Shown here: positions 1-9,321 of the stretch, piece by piece | Position numbering within the stretch: position 1 is the stretch's first letter | How the letters are laid out: each line of letters opens with the position of its first letter | Source of the DNA: Hansschlegelia zhihuaiae | GTDB lineage: Bacteria > Pseudomonadota > Alphaproteobacteria > Rhizobiales > Methylopilaceae | Direction of reading: 5' to 3' | Length of the DNA: 32,230 nt | Assembly: GCF_004103825.1 (NCBI RefSeq) | Contig: NZ_RYFI01000006.1 | Span: forward strand, 94,259 to 126,488 | The notes under the pieces: model-generated | The model's database searches: none | What the model was told of the DNA's origin: nothing | The model's input: the letters and a program-made list of their open reading frames with translations, nothing else | Program-made: the position numbers and the translations under genes

Positions 1-416
1 ACGAGCGGATGATCGAGGTGCTGGAGGAGGAGACGGGCAGGGGGCCGTTCCCCGCCGTCCTGCACTGCTTCTCGTCCGGCGCGGAGCTCGCCCGCCGCGG
101 CGTGGCGCTCGGCCTCTACGTGTCGTTCTCCGGCATCCTGACCTTCAGGCGCTCCGAGGAGCTGCGCGTGATCGCGGCCGAGGTTCCGGCCGACCGCCTG
201 CTGGTCGAGACCGACGCGCCCTATCTCGCTCCGGAGCCGTTCCGCGGCAAGCGCAACGAACCGGCCTATACGGCGCGCACCGCCGCCGTGCTCGCGAGCG
301 TCAGGGGCTGGAGCGAAGACCAGACAGCGCGGGTGACGACCGAAAATTTCTTTCGACTTTTCAAAAAGGTGGACAAGAACGCTCTAACTCTCCGTAAGGA
401 CGTCGACGCCGCATGA
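1..416 (+). CDS. TatD family metal-dependent hydrolase (3' part only)
   Basis: This is the C-terminal part of a TatD-family hydrolase, a TIM-barrel metal-dependent DNase. The reading frame is already open at the left edge, so the start lies outside the window. Visible family signatures are HCFSSG (a metal-ligand His followed by the typical CFSG turn) and ETDAPYLAP, which carries a catalytic Asp. The segment EPFRGKRNEP follows it, as is usual in the family. The C-terminus ends in a short basic tail. The stop overlaps the start of the next gene (ATGA at 413-416), so the two are probably translationally coupled. TatD next to an MBL-fold hydrolase is a common arrangement in Rhizobiales, often downstream of metG, which I infer may lie just outside. 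Confidence 0.93.
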   Translation, partial: ERMIEVLEEETGRGPFPAVLHCFSSGAELARRGVALGLYVSFSGILTFRRSEELRVIAAEVPADRLLVETDAPYLAPEPFRGKRNEPAYTARTAAVLASVRGWSEDQTARVTTENFFRLFKKVDKNALTLRKDVDAA

Positions 417-1216
417 CTCTGCGCGTCACGATTCTCGGCTGCGGATCGTCGGGCGGCGTGCCGCGCGTCGCGGTCGGTTGGGGCAAGTGCGATCCGGCCG
501 AGCCGAGGAACCGCCGCCGCCGCTGTTCCATTCTCGTTGAACGCAGTTCCCCAAATGGCGGCCTGACGCGGGTGCTCGTCGACACCGGTCCGGACTTGCG
601 CGACCAGCTCATCGGCGCCGACGTCGTCCACCTCGACGGCGTGCTCTACACCCATGAGCATGCCGACCACACGCATGGCATCGACGATCTCCGGCCGCTC
701 GCCATCCATGCGCGGGCGCGGCTCGACATCTGGTGCGACGCGCGCATGTCGGGCTTTCTCAACGACCGGTTCGGCTACGTCTTCTCGACCCCACCCGGAA
801 GCGACTACCCGCCGATTCTCAACGAAAACCGGCTCACGCCCGGAAAGCCGACGACGATCGAAGGGGCAGGGGGCCCGGTCACGGCCCTGCCCTTCGACCT
901 CATGCACGGCCGCGAGCGCGCGCTCGGCTTCCGGTTCGGCCGCCTCGCCTATACGCCTGACGTCAGCGACATTCCGGAAGCGTCGCAGGACCTGCTTCGC
1001 GACCTCGACGTCTGGATCATCGACGCGCTGCGCGACGCGCCGCATCCGACGCATTTCTCGGTCGACGACGCGCTTGATTGGATCGAACTTCTCAAGCCGC
1101 GCCGCGCCATCCTGACCAACCTCCATACCGACCTCGACTACGCGACTCTCACGGCCCGCCTGCCGCCCGGCGTCGATGTCGCCTATGACGGCCTCGTGGT
1201 CGAGGCGCCGGAGTGA
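413..1216 (+). CDS. MBL-fold metallo-hydrolase, PhnP-like
   Basis: This is a 267-residue metallo-beta-lactamase-fold hydrolase. The metal-binding motif HEHADH is at residues 81-86, and further candidate ligands are the His in DLMHGRE and in NLHTDLDY. A Cys/Arg-rich insert near the N-terminus (C26 and C38, around PAEPRNRRRRC) resembles the small zinc loop of PhnP-type phosphodiesterases, which cleave cyclic ribose phosphates. The substrate of this copy is unknown; a role in nucleotide or phosphodiester clean-up is inference. The start overlaps the tatD stop by 4 bases. The stop lies 4 bases before the likely TTG start of the next gene, suggesting a compact operon. Confidence 0.9.
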   Translation: MTLRVTILGCGSSGGVPRVAVGWGKCDPAEPRNRRRRCSILVERSSPNGGLTRVLVDTGPDLRDQLIGADVVHLDGVLYTHEHADHTHGIDDLRPLAIHARARLDIWCDARMSGFLNDRFGYVFSTPPGSDYPPILNENRLTPGKPTTIEGAGGPVTALPFDLMHGRERALGFRFGRLAYTPDVSDIPEASQDLLRDLDVWIIDALRDAPHPTHFSVDDALDWIELLKPRRAILTNLHTDLDYATLTARLPPGVDVAYDGLVVEAPE

Positions 1217-1220
1217 GGTC

Positions 1221-2282
1221 TTGGCCCCGTTCCTGATCTACGGCGCGAACGGCTATACGGGCGGGCTCTGCGCGGAGCATGCCGTATCGCGCGGCCTGCG
1301 GCCGATCCTGGCGGGCCGCGACACGGAGAAGGTGAGGGCGGTCGCGAGCCCCCTCGCCCTCGACTGGCGCGCCTTTCCGCTCGACGACGCGGCGAAGCTT
1401 CGGGACGGCCTCGCGGGCGTCCGCGCCGTGCTCCACGTCGCCGGTCCGTTCTCCGCGACCGCGCGGCCGATGGCCGAGGCCTGCCTCGCGGCGGGCGTCC
1501 ATTATGTCGACGTCACCGGTGAGATCGACGTGTTCGAGGCGCTCGCCGGGATGGACGCACGGGCGAAGGCCGCTTGCGTCACGCTGCTGCCGGGCGCGGG
1601 CTTCGACGTCGTGCCGAGCGACTGCCTGGCGGCTCATGTGGTCGGACGGCTGCCGGGTGCCGTCCGGCTGAAGCTCTCGATCGGCGGCTTCGGCGGCCTG
1701 TCGGGCGTCAGCCGCGGCACGGCCAAGACCATGCTCGAGGCGATCGGGAGCGGCGTCCGCGTCCGCCGCGGCGGACTCCTGATCGAGCTGCCCGCAGCGC
1801 CGCGCGGCGCCGCGGATTTCGGCTACGGCCCACGCCCGACGGTCGGGGTGAGCTGGGGCGATGTCTCGACCGCCTGGCGGTCCACCGGCGTTCCGGACAT
1901 CGAGGTCGCCTTCGAGGCCACGTCGCCGATGCGCCGCGCGGCGGCCATGCCGCGGCCGCTGAGGTCGCTGCTCGGCTGGGCGCCGGTCCAGGGCGGACTG
2001 AGGCGGCTCATCGAGACGCGACTGCCTCCGGGTCCGACGCCCGAGCAGCGCGCAGGCGCCCGCAGCCTGTTCCTCGCGGAGGCCTGGGATGCCTCCGGGC
2101 GCGTGGCCGCGAGCCGCCTCGAGACCGTCGAAGGCTACACCCTGACCGCGATGACCGCCGTCGAGATCGTTCGTCGCGCCGCCATCGGCGAGACGCCAGC
2201 CGGTTGCCAGACGCCGGCCACCGCGTTCGGAGCCGACTTCATCCTTTCCTTCGAAGGCTCTGTCCGAACGGATGTTTGTTGA
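1221..2282 (+). CDS. Saccharopine dehydrogenase-like NAD(P)-binding oxidoreductase
   Basis: This is a Rossmann-fold protein of about 353 residues. The N-terminus reads LIYGANGYTG, the GxxGxxG dinucleotide-binding loop expected within a dozen residues of the start in saccharopine dehydrogenase/trans-acting enoyl reductase relatives. Later motifs VLHVAGPFS and YVDVTGE are typical of this superfamily. The substrate cannot be read from the sequence. I chose TTG at 1221 because GGAGTGAGG lies just upstream, it directly precedes the Rossmann strand, and it sits 4 bases after the previous stop. An in-frame ATG at 1176 would add 15 residues and overlap the MBL gene. The downstream neighbour is separated by about 210 bases. 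Confidence 0.85.
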   Translation: MAPFLIYGANGYTGGLCAEHAVSRGLRPILAGRDTEKVRAVASPLALDWRAFPLDDAAKLRDGLAGVRAVLHVAGPFSATARPMAEACLAAGVHYVDVTGEIDVFEALAGMDARAKAACVTLLPGAGFDVVPSDCLAAHVVGRLPGAVRLKLSIGGFGGLSGVSRGTAKTMLEAIGSGVRVRRGGLLIELPAAPRGAADFGYGPRPTVGVSWGDVSTAWRSTGVPDIEVAFEATSPMRRAAAMPRPLRSLLGWAPVQGGLRRLIETRLPPGPTPEQRAGARSLFLAEAWDASGRVAASRLETVEGYTLTAMTAVEIVRRAAIGETPAGCQTPATAFGADFILSFEGSVRTDVC

Positions 2283-2312
2283 GAAGGCCGCGACGCGCCG
2301 AAGGCGCTTCTC
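2281..2312 (+). terminator. Weak hairpin after the oxidoreductase gene
   Basis: Directly after the stop, GCGCC-GAA-GGCGC (2295-2307) forms a five-pair triloop followed by TTCTC. Flanking GAGAA (2281-2285) and TTCTC (2308-2312) can also pair. This is compatible with a weak intrinsic terminator, but no long T-run follows. Confidence 0.35.
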
Positions 2313-2494
2313 ACGCAGGAGCCTTATTCAATTCCGTTCCATAATATATCTTATGCGACTCATCGATGGAGCTTTCCGGCAACTTGGGGATCGCGGCGCG
2401 CACGCCAGAATCGACCGCTGTGATCCGCCCCACTTGACCCCGTCGGCGCAGGCTGGCCACCTCGGCTCACATGCCCCGAAATGAGCCAGCGCCC
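2313..2494 (+). other. Intergenic leader of mazG with an AT-rich patch
   Basis: This stretch contains an unusually AT-rich patch (2326-2370, including TAATATATCTTATG) in otherwise GC-rich DNA, a likely place for the mazG promoter. I could not find a convincing -35/-10 pair at proper spacing, and no coding region or RNA gene is seen. Confidence 0.35.
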
Positions 2495-3319
2495 ATGACG
2501 CCGTCCCGCGACATCTCCCGGCTGATCGAAATCATGGCGGCGCTGCGCACGCCGGTGACCGGGTGTCCCTGGGACCTCGAGCAGTCCTTCGAGACGATCG
2601 CGCCGTTCACGATCGAGGAGGCCTATGAGGTCGCGGACGCGATCGCGCGCGGCGACCTGGTCGACCTGCGCGACGAGCTCGGCGACCTGCTGCTGCAGGT
2701 CGTCTATCACGCGCGCCTCGCCGAGGAGCGCGACGCCTTCCGCTTCGAGGACGTCGTCGAGGCGATCATCGCCAAGCTGATCCGCCGCCACCCCCACGTG
2801 TTCGGCGATGCCTGCGACCTGCCGCCCGATGAGGTGAAGGCTCTGTGGGAGACAATCAAAACGCAGGAGAAGGCCGAGCGCGCCGCCGCGCGGGGCGGGC
2901 CGGCCGAGGCGGCGAGCATTCTGGACGGCGCCCCGGCCGCCCTGCCCGGCCTGACCCGCGCCGTGAAGCTCCAGCAGAAGGCCGCGCGCGTCGGCTTCGA
3001 CTGGGACGACGTCGCGCTGGTGGTCGGCAAGGTGCGCGAGGAGGCCGACGAGGTCGCGGAGGCCGTGGCCTCCGGCGACAAGGACGCGATCGAGGACGAG
3101 ATCGGCGACCTGCTCTGCGCCGTCGCGAATCTCGCGCGGCACGCCGGCGTCGACCCGGAGGCCGCGATCCGCCGGTCCAACGCCAAGTTCGAGCGCCGCT
3201 TCCGCGCCATTGAGGCGTCGCTCGCGGCGCAGGGCCGGACGCCCGCCGACAGCGACCTCGCCGAGATGGACGCGCTCTGGAACGAGGCGAAGGCGGCCGA
3301 GCGCCGGGCCGCGGAGTAG
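2495..3319 (+). CDS. mazG: Nucleoside triphosphate pyrophosphohydrolase MazG
   Basis: MazG hydrolyses nucleoside triphosphates to the monophosphate and pyrophosphate, and is linked to housecleaning of abnormal nucleotides and to (p)ppGpp control. The protein is about 274 residues. The N-terminal half carries the MazG metal-binding helices: GCPWD, then EEAYEVADAI, then DELGDLLLQVV and RRHPHVFGD. A second repeat (EEADEVAEAV, then DEIGDLLCAVANLARH) occupies the C-terminal half, as in full-length two-domain enzymes. I chose ATG 2495 because MTPSRDISRLIEIM aligns with the usual MazG N-terminus. ATG 2471 would add eight residues; neither has a strong ribosome-binding site. It converges on the small gene that ends at 3336. 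Confidence 0.95.
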   Translation: MTPSRDISRLIEIMAALRTPVTGCPWDLEQSFETIAPFTIEEAYEVADAIARGDLVDLRDELGDLLLQVVYHARLAEERDAFRFEDVVEAIIAKLIRRHPHVFGDACDLPPDEVKALWETIKTQEKAERAAARGGPAEAASILDGAPAALPGLTRAVKLQQKAARVGFDWDDVALVVGKVREEADEVAEAVASGDKDAIEDEIGDLLCAVANLARHAGVDPEAAIRRSNAKFERRFRAIEASLAAQGRTPADSDLAEMDALWNEAKAAERRAAE

Positions 3320-3335
3320 GGCCGCCCCTGCCCCG

Positions 3336-3548
3336 TCAGGCCGCCTCAGACGCCAGCAGCAGCGGCGCCTCGCGCTCGAGATAGTCGGACAGCAGCGCCC
3401 CGGAGGTCGCGACGATCGCGCCATATTCGGCGCGCCGCTCCGGCGACAGGCGGAGTTCCGGATCGTCCAGCATCTGATGGAAGCCGAGGATGGTGGTCAG
3501 GTGGGTTCTCACCTCGCCGACGAACTCGCGCACATTGGCTTCCCTCAT
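3336..3548 (-). CDS. Small HisKA-like protein lacking the phospho-acceptor His
   Basis: This 70-residue cytoplasmic protein is preceded by a strong ribosome-binding site (GGAGGGGAGG just upstream of the ATG), which argues that it is real. Residues 9-28 (FVGEVRTHLTTILGFHQML) match the first helix of a histidine-kinase dimerisation domain, normally F-x-SHELRTPL-x-x-ILGF-x-x-x-L. The LSPERRAEYGAIVATSGALL segment matches the second helix. The phospho-acceptor position is Gly11 instead of His, and the conserved Pro is His16. There is no ATPase or sensor domain. It could be a decoy or dimerisation partner of a kinase, an unrelated helical hairpin, or a remnant. The family assignment is my pattern match, not a database result. 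Confidence 0.6.
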   Translation of the reverse strand: MREANVREFVGEVRTHLTTILGFHQMLDDPELRLSPERRAEYGAIVATSGALLSDYLEREAPLLLASEAA

Positions 3549-3588
3549 GGCCTCCCCTCCAGCGACAGCCGCGCGGACGCATAGAGGC

Positions 3589-3610
3589 CGCGCGCCAAAT
3601 CAGGCGCGCG
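3589..3610 (-). other. GC-rich hairpin in the leader of the HisKA-like gene
   Basis: An 8-bp perfect stem (CGCGCGCC at 3589-3596 with GGCGCGCG at 3603-3610) closes a six-base loop about 40 bases upstream of the ATG at 3548. The rest of 3549-3803 shows no gene. It contains one further short palindrome (GCCGGATTCCGGC, near 3667-3679). Confidence 0.35.
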
Positions 3611-3803
3611 CCGCCAACCGCTTCAAATCGCGTGATTTTCCCCAAACAGAGCGCGAGTCTCTCACGCCGGATTCCGGCAGGTCAAACCCTTTGCGCAGAT
3701 GATCGACCGACCATCGGCTGGAACCGCCGACGCCGACTCGGAATCGACTCAGAACAGCCCGGATGGCGCCGGAGCGCGTGAGTCAAAATGCCGCGTTTAA
3801 AGG

Positions 3804-4745
3804 TCAGGCGGCGACGTCCGGGCGTTCGGCCGCCCGCCCGAGTTCGGTCCGCAGGAAGGCGCAGATTCGCGCCAGCGCCGCCTTGCCCTCCGGCAGGAAG
3901 CCGGCGAAGGCCTGCCAGACATGCGGCATGCGCGGCCACACTTCGAGCTCTGAGTGGACGCCCGCCGCCGCCAGCGCCGCCTGCATCCGCACGGCGTCGT
4001 CGAGCAGGATCTCGTCGCCGCCACACTGGATCAAGCAGGGCGGCAATCCCGCGAGGTCGCCGAACAGCGGCGACAGCAGCGGATCCACCGGATCGAGGCC
4101 CGGCGCATAGGCTCCGACCACGTCCGGCAGGCGCACCGCGTCCAGGAACGGATCGAGCGCGGCGTTGCGCTCCATGCTGGCGCCGCTGCCGGTCATGTCC
4201 ACGAAGGGCGAAAGGCCGACGATGGCGGCCGGCAGCGGCGCGCCCTCGCCTTTCAGCCGCAGCAGCAGCGCGAAGGCCAGATTGCCGCCGGCGGAATCTC
4301 CAGACACTGCGATCCGGGCGGGCTCCGTCCCGTCGTCGAGCAAGGCGCGATAGACCGCCACGACGTCGTCGAGGGCGCAGGGATAAGGATGCTCGGGCGC
4401 GAGCCGGTAGTTCAGCGTGATCACCCGCGCCGCAGCGCCCCGCGCGAGGCGCCCGGAGATGCCCCGATGCGTGCGCGCCGAACCCATCACGAAGCCGCCG
4501 CCGTGCAGATAGAGGATCACGCCGTTGACGGGCCCTCTCCGCGGCCGGTGCTCCTCGGCCGTCAGCCCGCCGATCGTGATCCGGCGGCGCGCCCCGCCGC
4601 GCGGCGCGTCGGGCGCGAACACCGCGATCGCGTCGCCGTTCGCGCGCAGGCGCAGCAAATCCTGCTCGCCGTTGATGCGATGCTTCACCACATGGCGTAG
4701 GAACGCGCGCAGCATGCGGGCCTGCGCGCTGACAGATCCCTGCAT
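3804..4745 (-). CDS. Alpha/beta hydrolase, HSL-type esterase
   Basis: This is a carboxyl-ester hydrolase of the hormone-sensitive-lipase family (about 313 residues from the chosen start). The family-defining oxyanion motif HGGGF is followed by the nucleophile motif GDSAGG (Ser in SGDSAG), the Asp of GGDEILLDD and the His of RMPHVW, so the triad is complete. YRLAPEHPYP, highly conserved in the family, is also present. The substrate is unknown. ATG 4745 is preferred because GGGA lies just upstream and it leaves about 110 bases before divergent parE. An in-frame ATG at 4802 would add 19 residues and nearly abut parE. No secretion signal is visible from the preferred start. Confidence 0.87.
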   Translation of the reverse strand: MQGSVSAQARMLRAFLRHVVKHRINGEQDLLRLRANGDAIAVFAPDAPRGGARRRITIGGLTAEEHRPRRGPVNGVILYLHGGGFVMGSARTHRGISGRLARGAAARVITLNYRLAPEHPYPCALDDVVAVYRALLDDGTEPARIAVSGDSAGGNLAFALLLRLKGEGAPLPAAIVGLSPFVDMTGSGASMERNAALDPFLDAVRLPDVVGAYAPGLDPVDPLLSPLFGDLAGLPPCLIQCGGDEILLDDAVRMQAALAAAGVHSELEVWPRMPHVWQAFAGFLPEGKAALARICAFLRTELGRAAERPDVAA

Positions 4746-4854
4746 TCCCAGTTCCGCACCTGTTGCGCCCGGGCGCAAGCGCCGGGCCGCCAAGCATGGC
4801 ATTCTTGGACACGCTCACGCGCGCCGCGAATCGCCGACGAACACGGGACCCGAT

Positions 4855-6906
<2,052 letters not shown>

Positions 6907-7011
6907 GGTCGGCGTCGCGCGCCGTCCGGGCTTCTGCGCTAGCATTGGTCGGTCGGGCGAGCAGGGCTCGCTGCGTTTCCGCGTTGAAGCGACATGTCGG
7001 GAGGACGCCGC

Positions 7012-7524
7012 ATGATGGCACGTCTCGCGCGGTTCGCCCTGTCGGCCGCGCTCTTGGCCGCGGCCCCTGCCCTCGCACAGGCGCCATCGCCCATGACGCC
7101 ACCCGACAAGGTCGCGCCCGATCCGATCCAGACGCCCCCTGGCCCCGCCGAGCAGCCCGCGAACCCTGCCGCCATGGACGCGATCGGCGTGCCGGCCAAG
7201 GTCTGGGCGGTCAGAATCGCGGGCGGCTGGGAGGCCGACGGCAAACGCGGCTTCTCGCGGGTGATCGGCACCTTCGAGGGCGACGCCCAGCGCCTGACGG
7301 TCCAGTGGCTCGCGGAGCCGGACGGCCGCGTGGTCGGCTCCAAGGTCCTGGAGGACGAGGAAGCCGCCAAGCTCACCTTCGGCGACATGCGGGCCGAGCC
7401 CGAGGACCGCGGCGGCGTGACGGTTTTCCTCGACACGCTGCCCGACGCGGACGGCATCCGCGACACCTGGGTGCTGATCATCGGCGGTCCTGGCGAGGCG
7501 CGGTTCGGGCCGGCGATGAACTGA
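7012..7524 (+). CDS. Hypothetical secreted/periplasmic protein
   Basis: This is a 170-residue protein of unknown function. A clear signal peptide (basic MMARLARF, hydrophobic ALSAALLAAA, cleavage near ALAQ-AP) indicates export. A Pro-rich linker of about 30 residues precedes a globular region (from about 58) with VWAVRIAGGWE, a basic patch around KRGFSRVIGTF, and a C-terminal strand WVLIIGGPGEARF. No catalytic signature is recognised. The start was chosen at 7012 because GGGAGGA lies 7 bases upstream; ATG 6994 would place that ribosome-binding site inside the gene. It sits between parE and a DEAD-box helicase on the same strand, with gaps of about 105 and 190 bases. Confidence 0.8.
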   Translation: MMARLARFALSAALLAAAPALAQAPSPMTPPDKVAPDPIQTPPGPAEQPANPAAMDAIGVPAKVWAVRIAGGWEADGKRGFSRVIGTFEGDAQRLTVQWLAEPDGRVVGSKVLEDEEAAKLTFGDMRAEPEDRGGVTVFLDTLPDADGIRDTWVLIIGGPGEARFGPAMN

Positions 7525-7591
7525 TCCGGCTCCGACCGGCGATCACCGCGCCCGGTTGCGGCCAGGTTCCGGCGATTTAAGGCCGCCCGCA

Positions 7592-7620
7592 TTGACAATC
7601 GGGCCCAAAAGCCTCATTTC
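7592..7620 (+). promoter_or_regulatory. Possible promoter of the DEAD-box helicase gene
   Basis: A consensus-like -35 TTGACA lies at 7592-7597. The region 16-18 bases downstream is relatively AT-rich (CATTTC) but a poor -10. The gene starts at 7715, leaving a leader of about 100 bases. Assignment rests only on the -35 match and position. Confidence 0.25.
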
Positions 7621-7654
7621 CCAGCGTGATCGCAGGTTCGAAGCGCGCCCTCAA

Positions 7655-7676
7655 GCGCGCCGGACCTTCGGCGCGC
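7655..7676 (+). other. Stable hairpin in the leader of the DEAD-box helicase gene
   Basis: GCGCGCCG (7655-7662) and CGGCGCGC (7669-7676) form a perfect 8-bp GC stem with loop GACCTT, ending 38 bases before the ATG. RNA helicase genes often have structured leaders, so a regulatory role is possible, but only the dyad itself is seen. Confidence 0.35.
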
Positions 7677-7714
7677 ATGACTGCGCCCCTCACGATCGCA
7701 AGCTTAAGGACGAC

Positions 7715-9202
7715 ATGACCTTTTCCGAACTCGGTCTCAGCCCGAAGGTGCTCGCCGCCGTCGAGGCTTCGGGCTACACGCAACCGACGCCTATCCAGGC
7801 GAACGCGATCCCTCACGTCTTGGCGCGCCGCGACGTGCTCGGCATCGCCCAGACGGGCACGGGCAAGACCGCGTCCTTCACGCTGCCGATGCTCACGCTG
7901 CTGGAAAGCGGCCGCGCGCGGGCGCGCATGCCGCGCACGCTGATCCTCGAGCCGACGCGCGAGCTCGCGGCCCAGGTCGAGGAGAGCTTCGCGCGCTACG
8001 GCCAGAACCATAAGCTCTCGATGGCGCTGCTGATCGGAGGAGTCTCGTTCGGCGACCAGGACGCCAAGCTCACCCGCGGCGTCGACGTGCTGATCGCGAC
8101 GCCGGGCCGGCTGCTCGATCATTTCGAGCGCGGCCGCCTGCTGCTGACCGGCATCGAGATCCTCGTGATCGACGAGGCCGACCGCATGCTTGACATGGGC
8201 TTCATCCCGGACATCGAGCGCATCTGCAAGCTGATCCCCCCTGCCCGTCAGACGCTGTTCTTCTCGGCCACCATGCCGCCGGAGATCACCCGGCTGACCG
8301 AGCAGTTCCTGCGCGACCCCGAGCGGGTCGAGGTCGCCCGGCCGGCGACCGCCGCCGCGACCGTGACCCAGCTCCTCGTCGCCGCGAGCGACGACCCGAC
8401 GGAAAAGCGCGACGTGCTGCGCCACGTCGTGCGCGACGGCGACAACTTCAAGAACGCCATCGTGTTCTGCAACAGGAAGCGCGACGTCGCGGTCGTGTAC
8501 AACTCGCTGAAGAAGCATGGCTTCAAGGTTGCGGCGCTGCATGGCGACCTCGATCAGCGGGCCCGCATGGCGGCGCTCGACAGCTTCAAGACCGGCGAGG
8601 TCGATCTGCTGGTGGCGAGCGACGTCGCGGCCCGCGGGCTCGACATTCCGGACGTCAGTCACGTCATCAACTACGACGTGCCGATCCATGCCGAAGATTA
8701 CATCCACCGGATCGGCCGCACGGGCCGCGCAGGACGCTCCGGCGTCGCCATCACTCTTGTGGCCCCTTCGGACGGCAAGAATCTCGGCGCGATCGAGCAG
8801 CTCACCAAAATGCCATTCAACTGGCAGGGCGAACCGATCGACGCCGAAGATCTCGCGGCCGCCGGCCGCCGGTCGCGCGGCCGGTCGCAGTCCCCCAAGG
8901 CTGCGGCGCCGTCGCGCGGCGGCCGCGGCAAGCCGACAACGGCGAGGCAGCCCACGGAAGATCGTCGCGAGACATCCCCGAAAGAGCGCGCACGGCCCGA
9001 GCGGGCCGCGCCGGCCGAGCCCAGCCGAGCCGTCCCGGCGGAGCCGGGTCGCGGACAGGCCAGCCGCCCCGCGCGCGCTCCCGCCCCGCGTCCGTCGCGG
9101 GAGGTCGCCCGGCCGGCGGAGACAGGCGGAGAGCGGGTCGTAGGTCTCGGCGACCATGTTCCGGCGTTTTTGCTGCGCCCCGTGCGGCTGAAGCGCGCGT
9201 GA
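7715..9202 (+). CDS. DEAD-box ATP-dependent RNA helicase, RhlE-type
   Basis: This 495-residue protein unwinds RNA duplexes using ATP and probably acts in ribosome assembly or mRNA decay. All core motifs are present: PTPIQ (Q motif, 24-28), AQTGTGKT (45-52), PTREL (80-84), TPGR (129-132), DEAD (153-156), SAT (184-186), ARGLDIPDV, and HRIGRTGR (331-338). The roughly 120 C-terminal residues are a disordered Arg/Pro/Ala/Ser-rich tail, as in the RhlE group, which helps non-specific RNA binding. ATG 7715 follows AAGGA by a few bases and places the Q motif at the usual distance. A longer in-frame extension upstream lacks helicase similarity. Confidence 0.94.
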   Translation: MTFSELGLSPKVLAAVEASGYTQPTPIQANAIPHVLARRDVLGIAQTGTGKTASFTLPMLTLLESGRARARMPRTLILEPTRELAAQVEESFARYGQNHKLSMALLIGGVSFGDQDAKLTRGVDVLIATPGRLLDHFERGRLLLTGIEILVIDEADRMLDMGFIPDIERICKLIPPARQTLFFSATMPPEITRLTEQFLRDPERVEVARPATAAATVTQLLVAASDDPTEKRDVLRHVVRDGDNFKNAIVFCNRKRDVAVVYNSLKKHGFKVAALHGDLDQRARMAALDSFKTGEVDLLVASDVAARGLDIPDVSHVINYDVPIHAEDYIHRIGRTGRAGRSGVAITLVAPSDGKNLGAIEQLTKMPFNWQGEPIDAEDLAAAGRRSRGRSQSPKAAAPSRGGRGKPTTARQPTEDRRETSPKERARPERAAPAEPSRAVPAEPGRGQASRPARAPAPRPSREVARPAETGGERVVGLGDHVPAFLLRPVRLKRA

Positions 9203-9321
9203 CCGGAAGGTCCGCGGCATTTAACTTCGCTTTTACGCTATTTGCTCGAAATTGACTTTGAGGCGGTCGATCCGTCTCGCGTGCCGACTTTTGCCGGCTC
9301 GCCGTCGGGGGACGAAAAGCG
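9203..9321 (+). other. Intergenic leader of the diguanylate cyclase gene
   Basis: This 119-base gap is relatively AT-rich at its start (9221-9260, with TTTAACTTCGCTTTTACGC and TTGACT), so it probably holds the promoter of the GGDEF gene. No confident -10 element or other structure is seen. Confidence 0.3.

Noticed and set aside
9-416. Complete small gene starting at ATG 9
   Set aside because: The sequence starts in the middle of a TatD barrel and the frame is open to the left edge, so it is a truncated view of a longer gene.
7630-7650. GGTTCGAA sequence resembling a tRNA T-arm
   Set aside because: No matching acceptor, D or anticodon stems could be built around it within a tRNA length.
7577-9220. 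547-codon minus-strand frame opposite the DEAD-box helicase
   Set aside because: It is a mirror of a strongly supported helicase gene, has no motif and has shadow-type composition.
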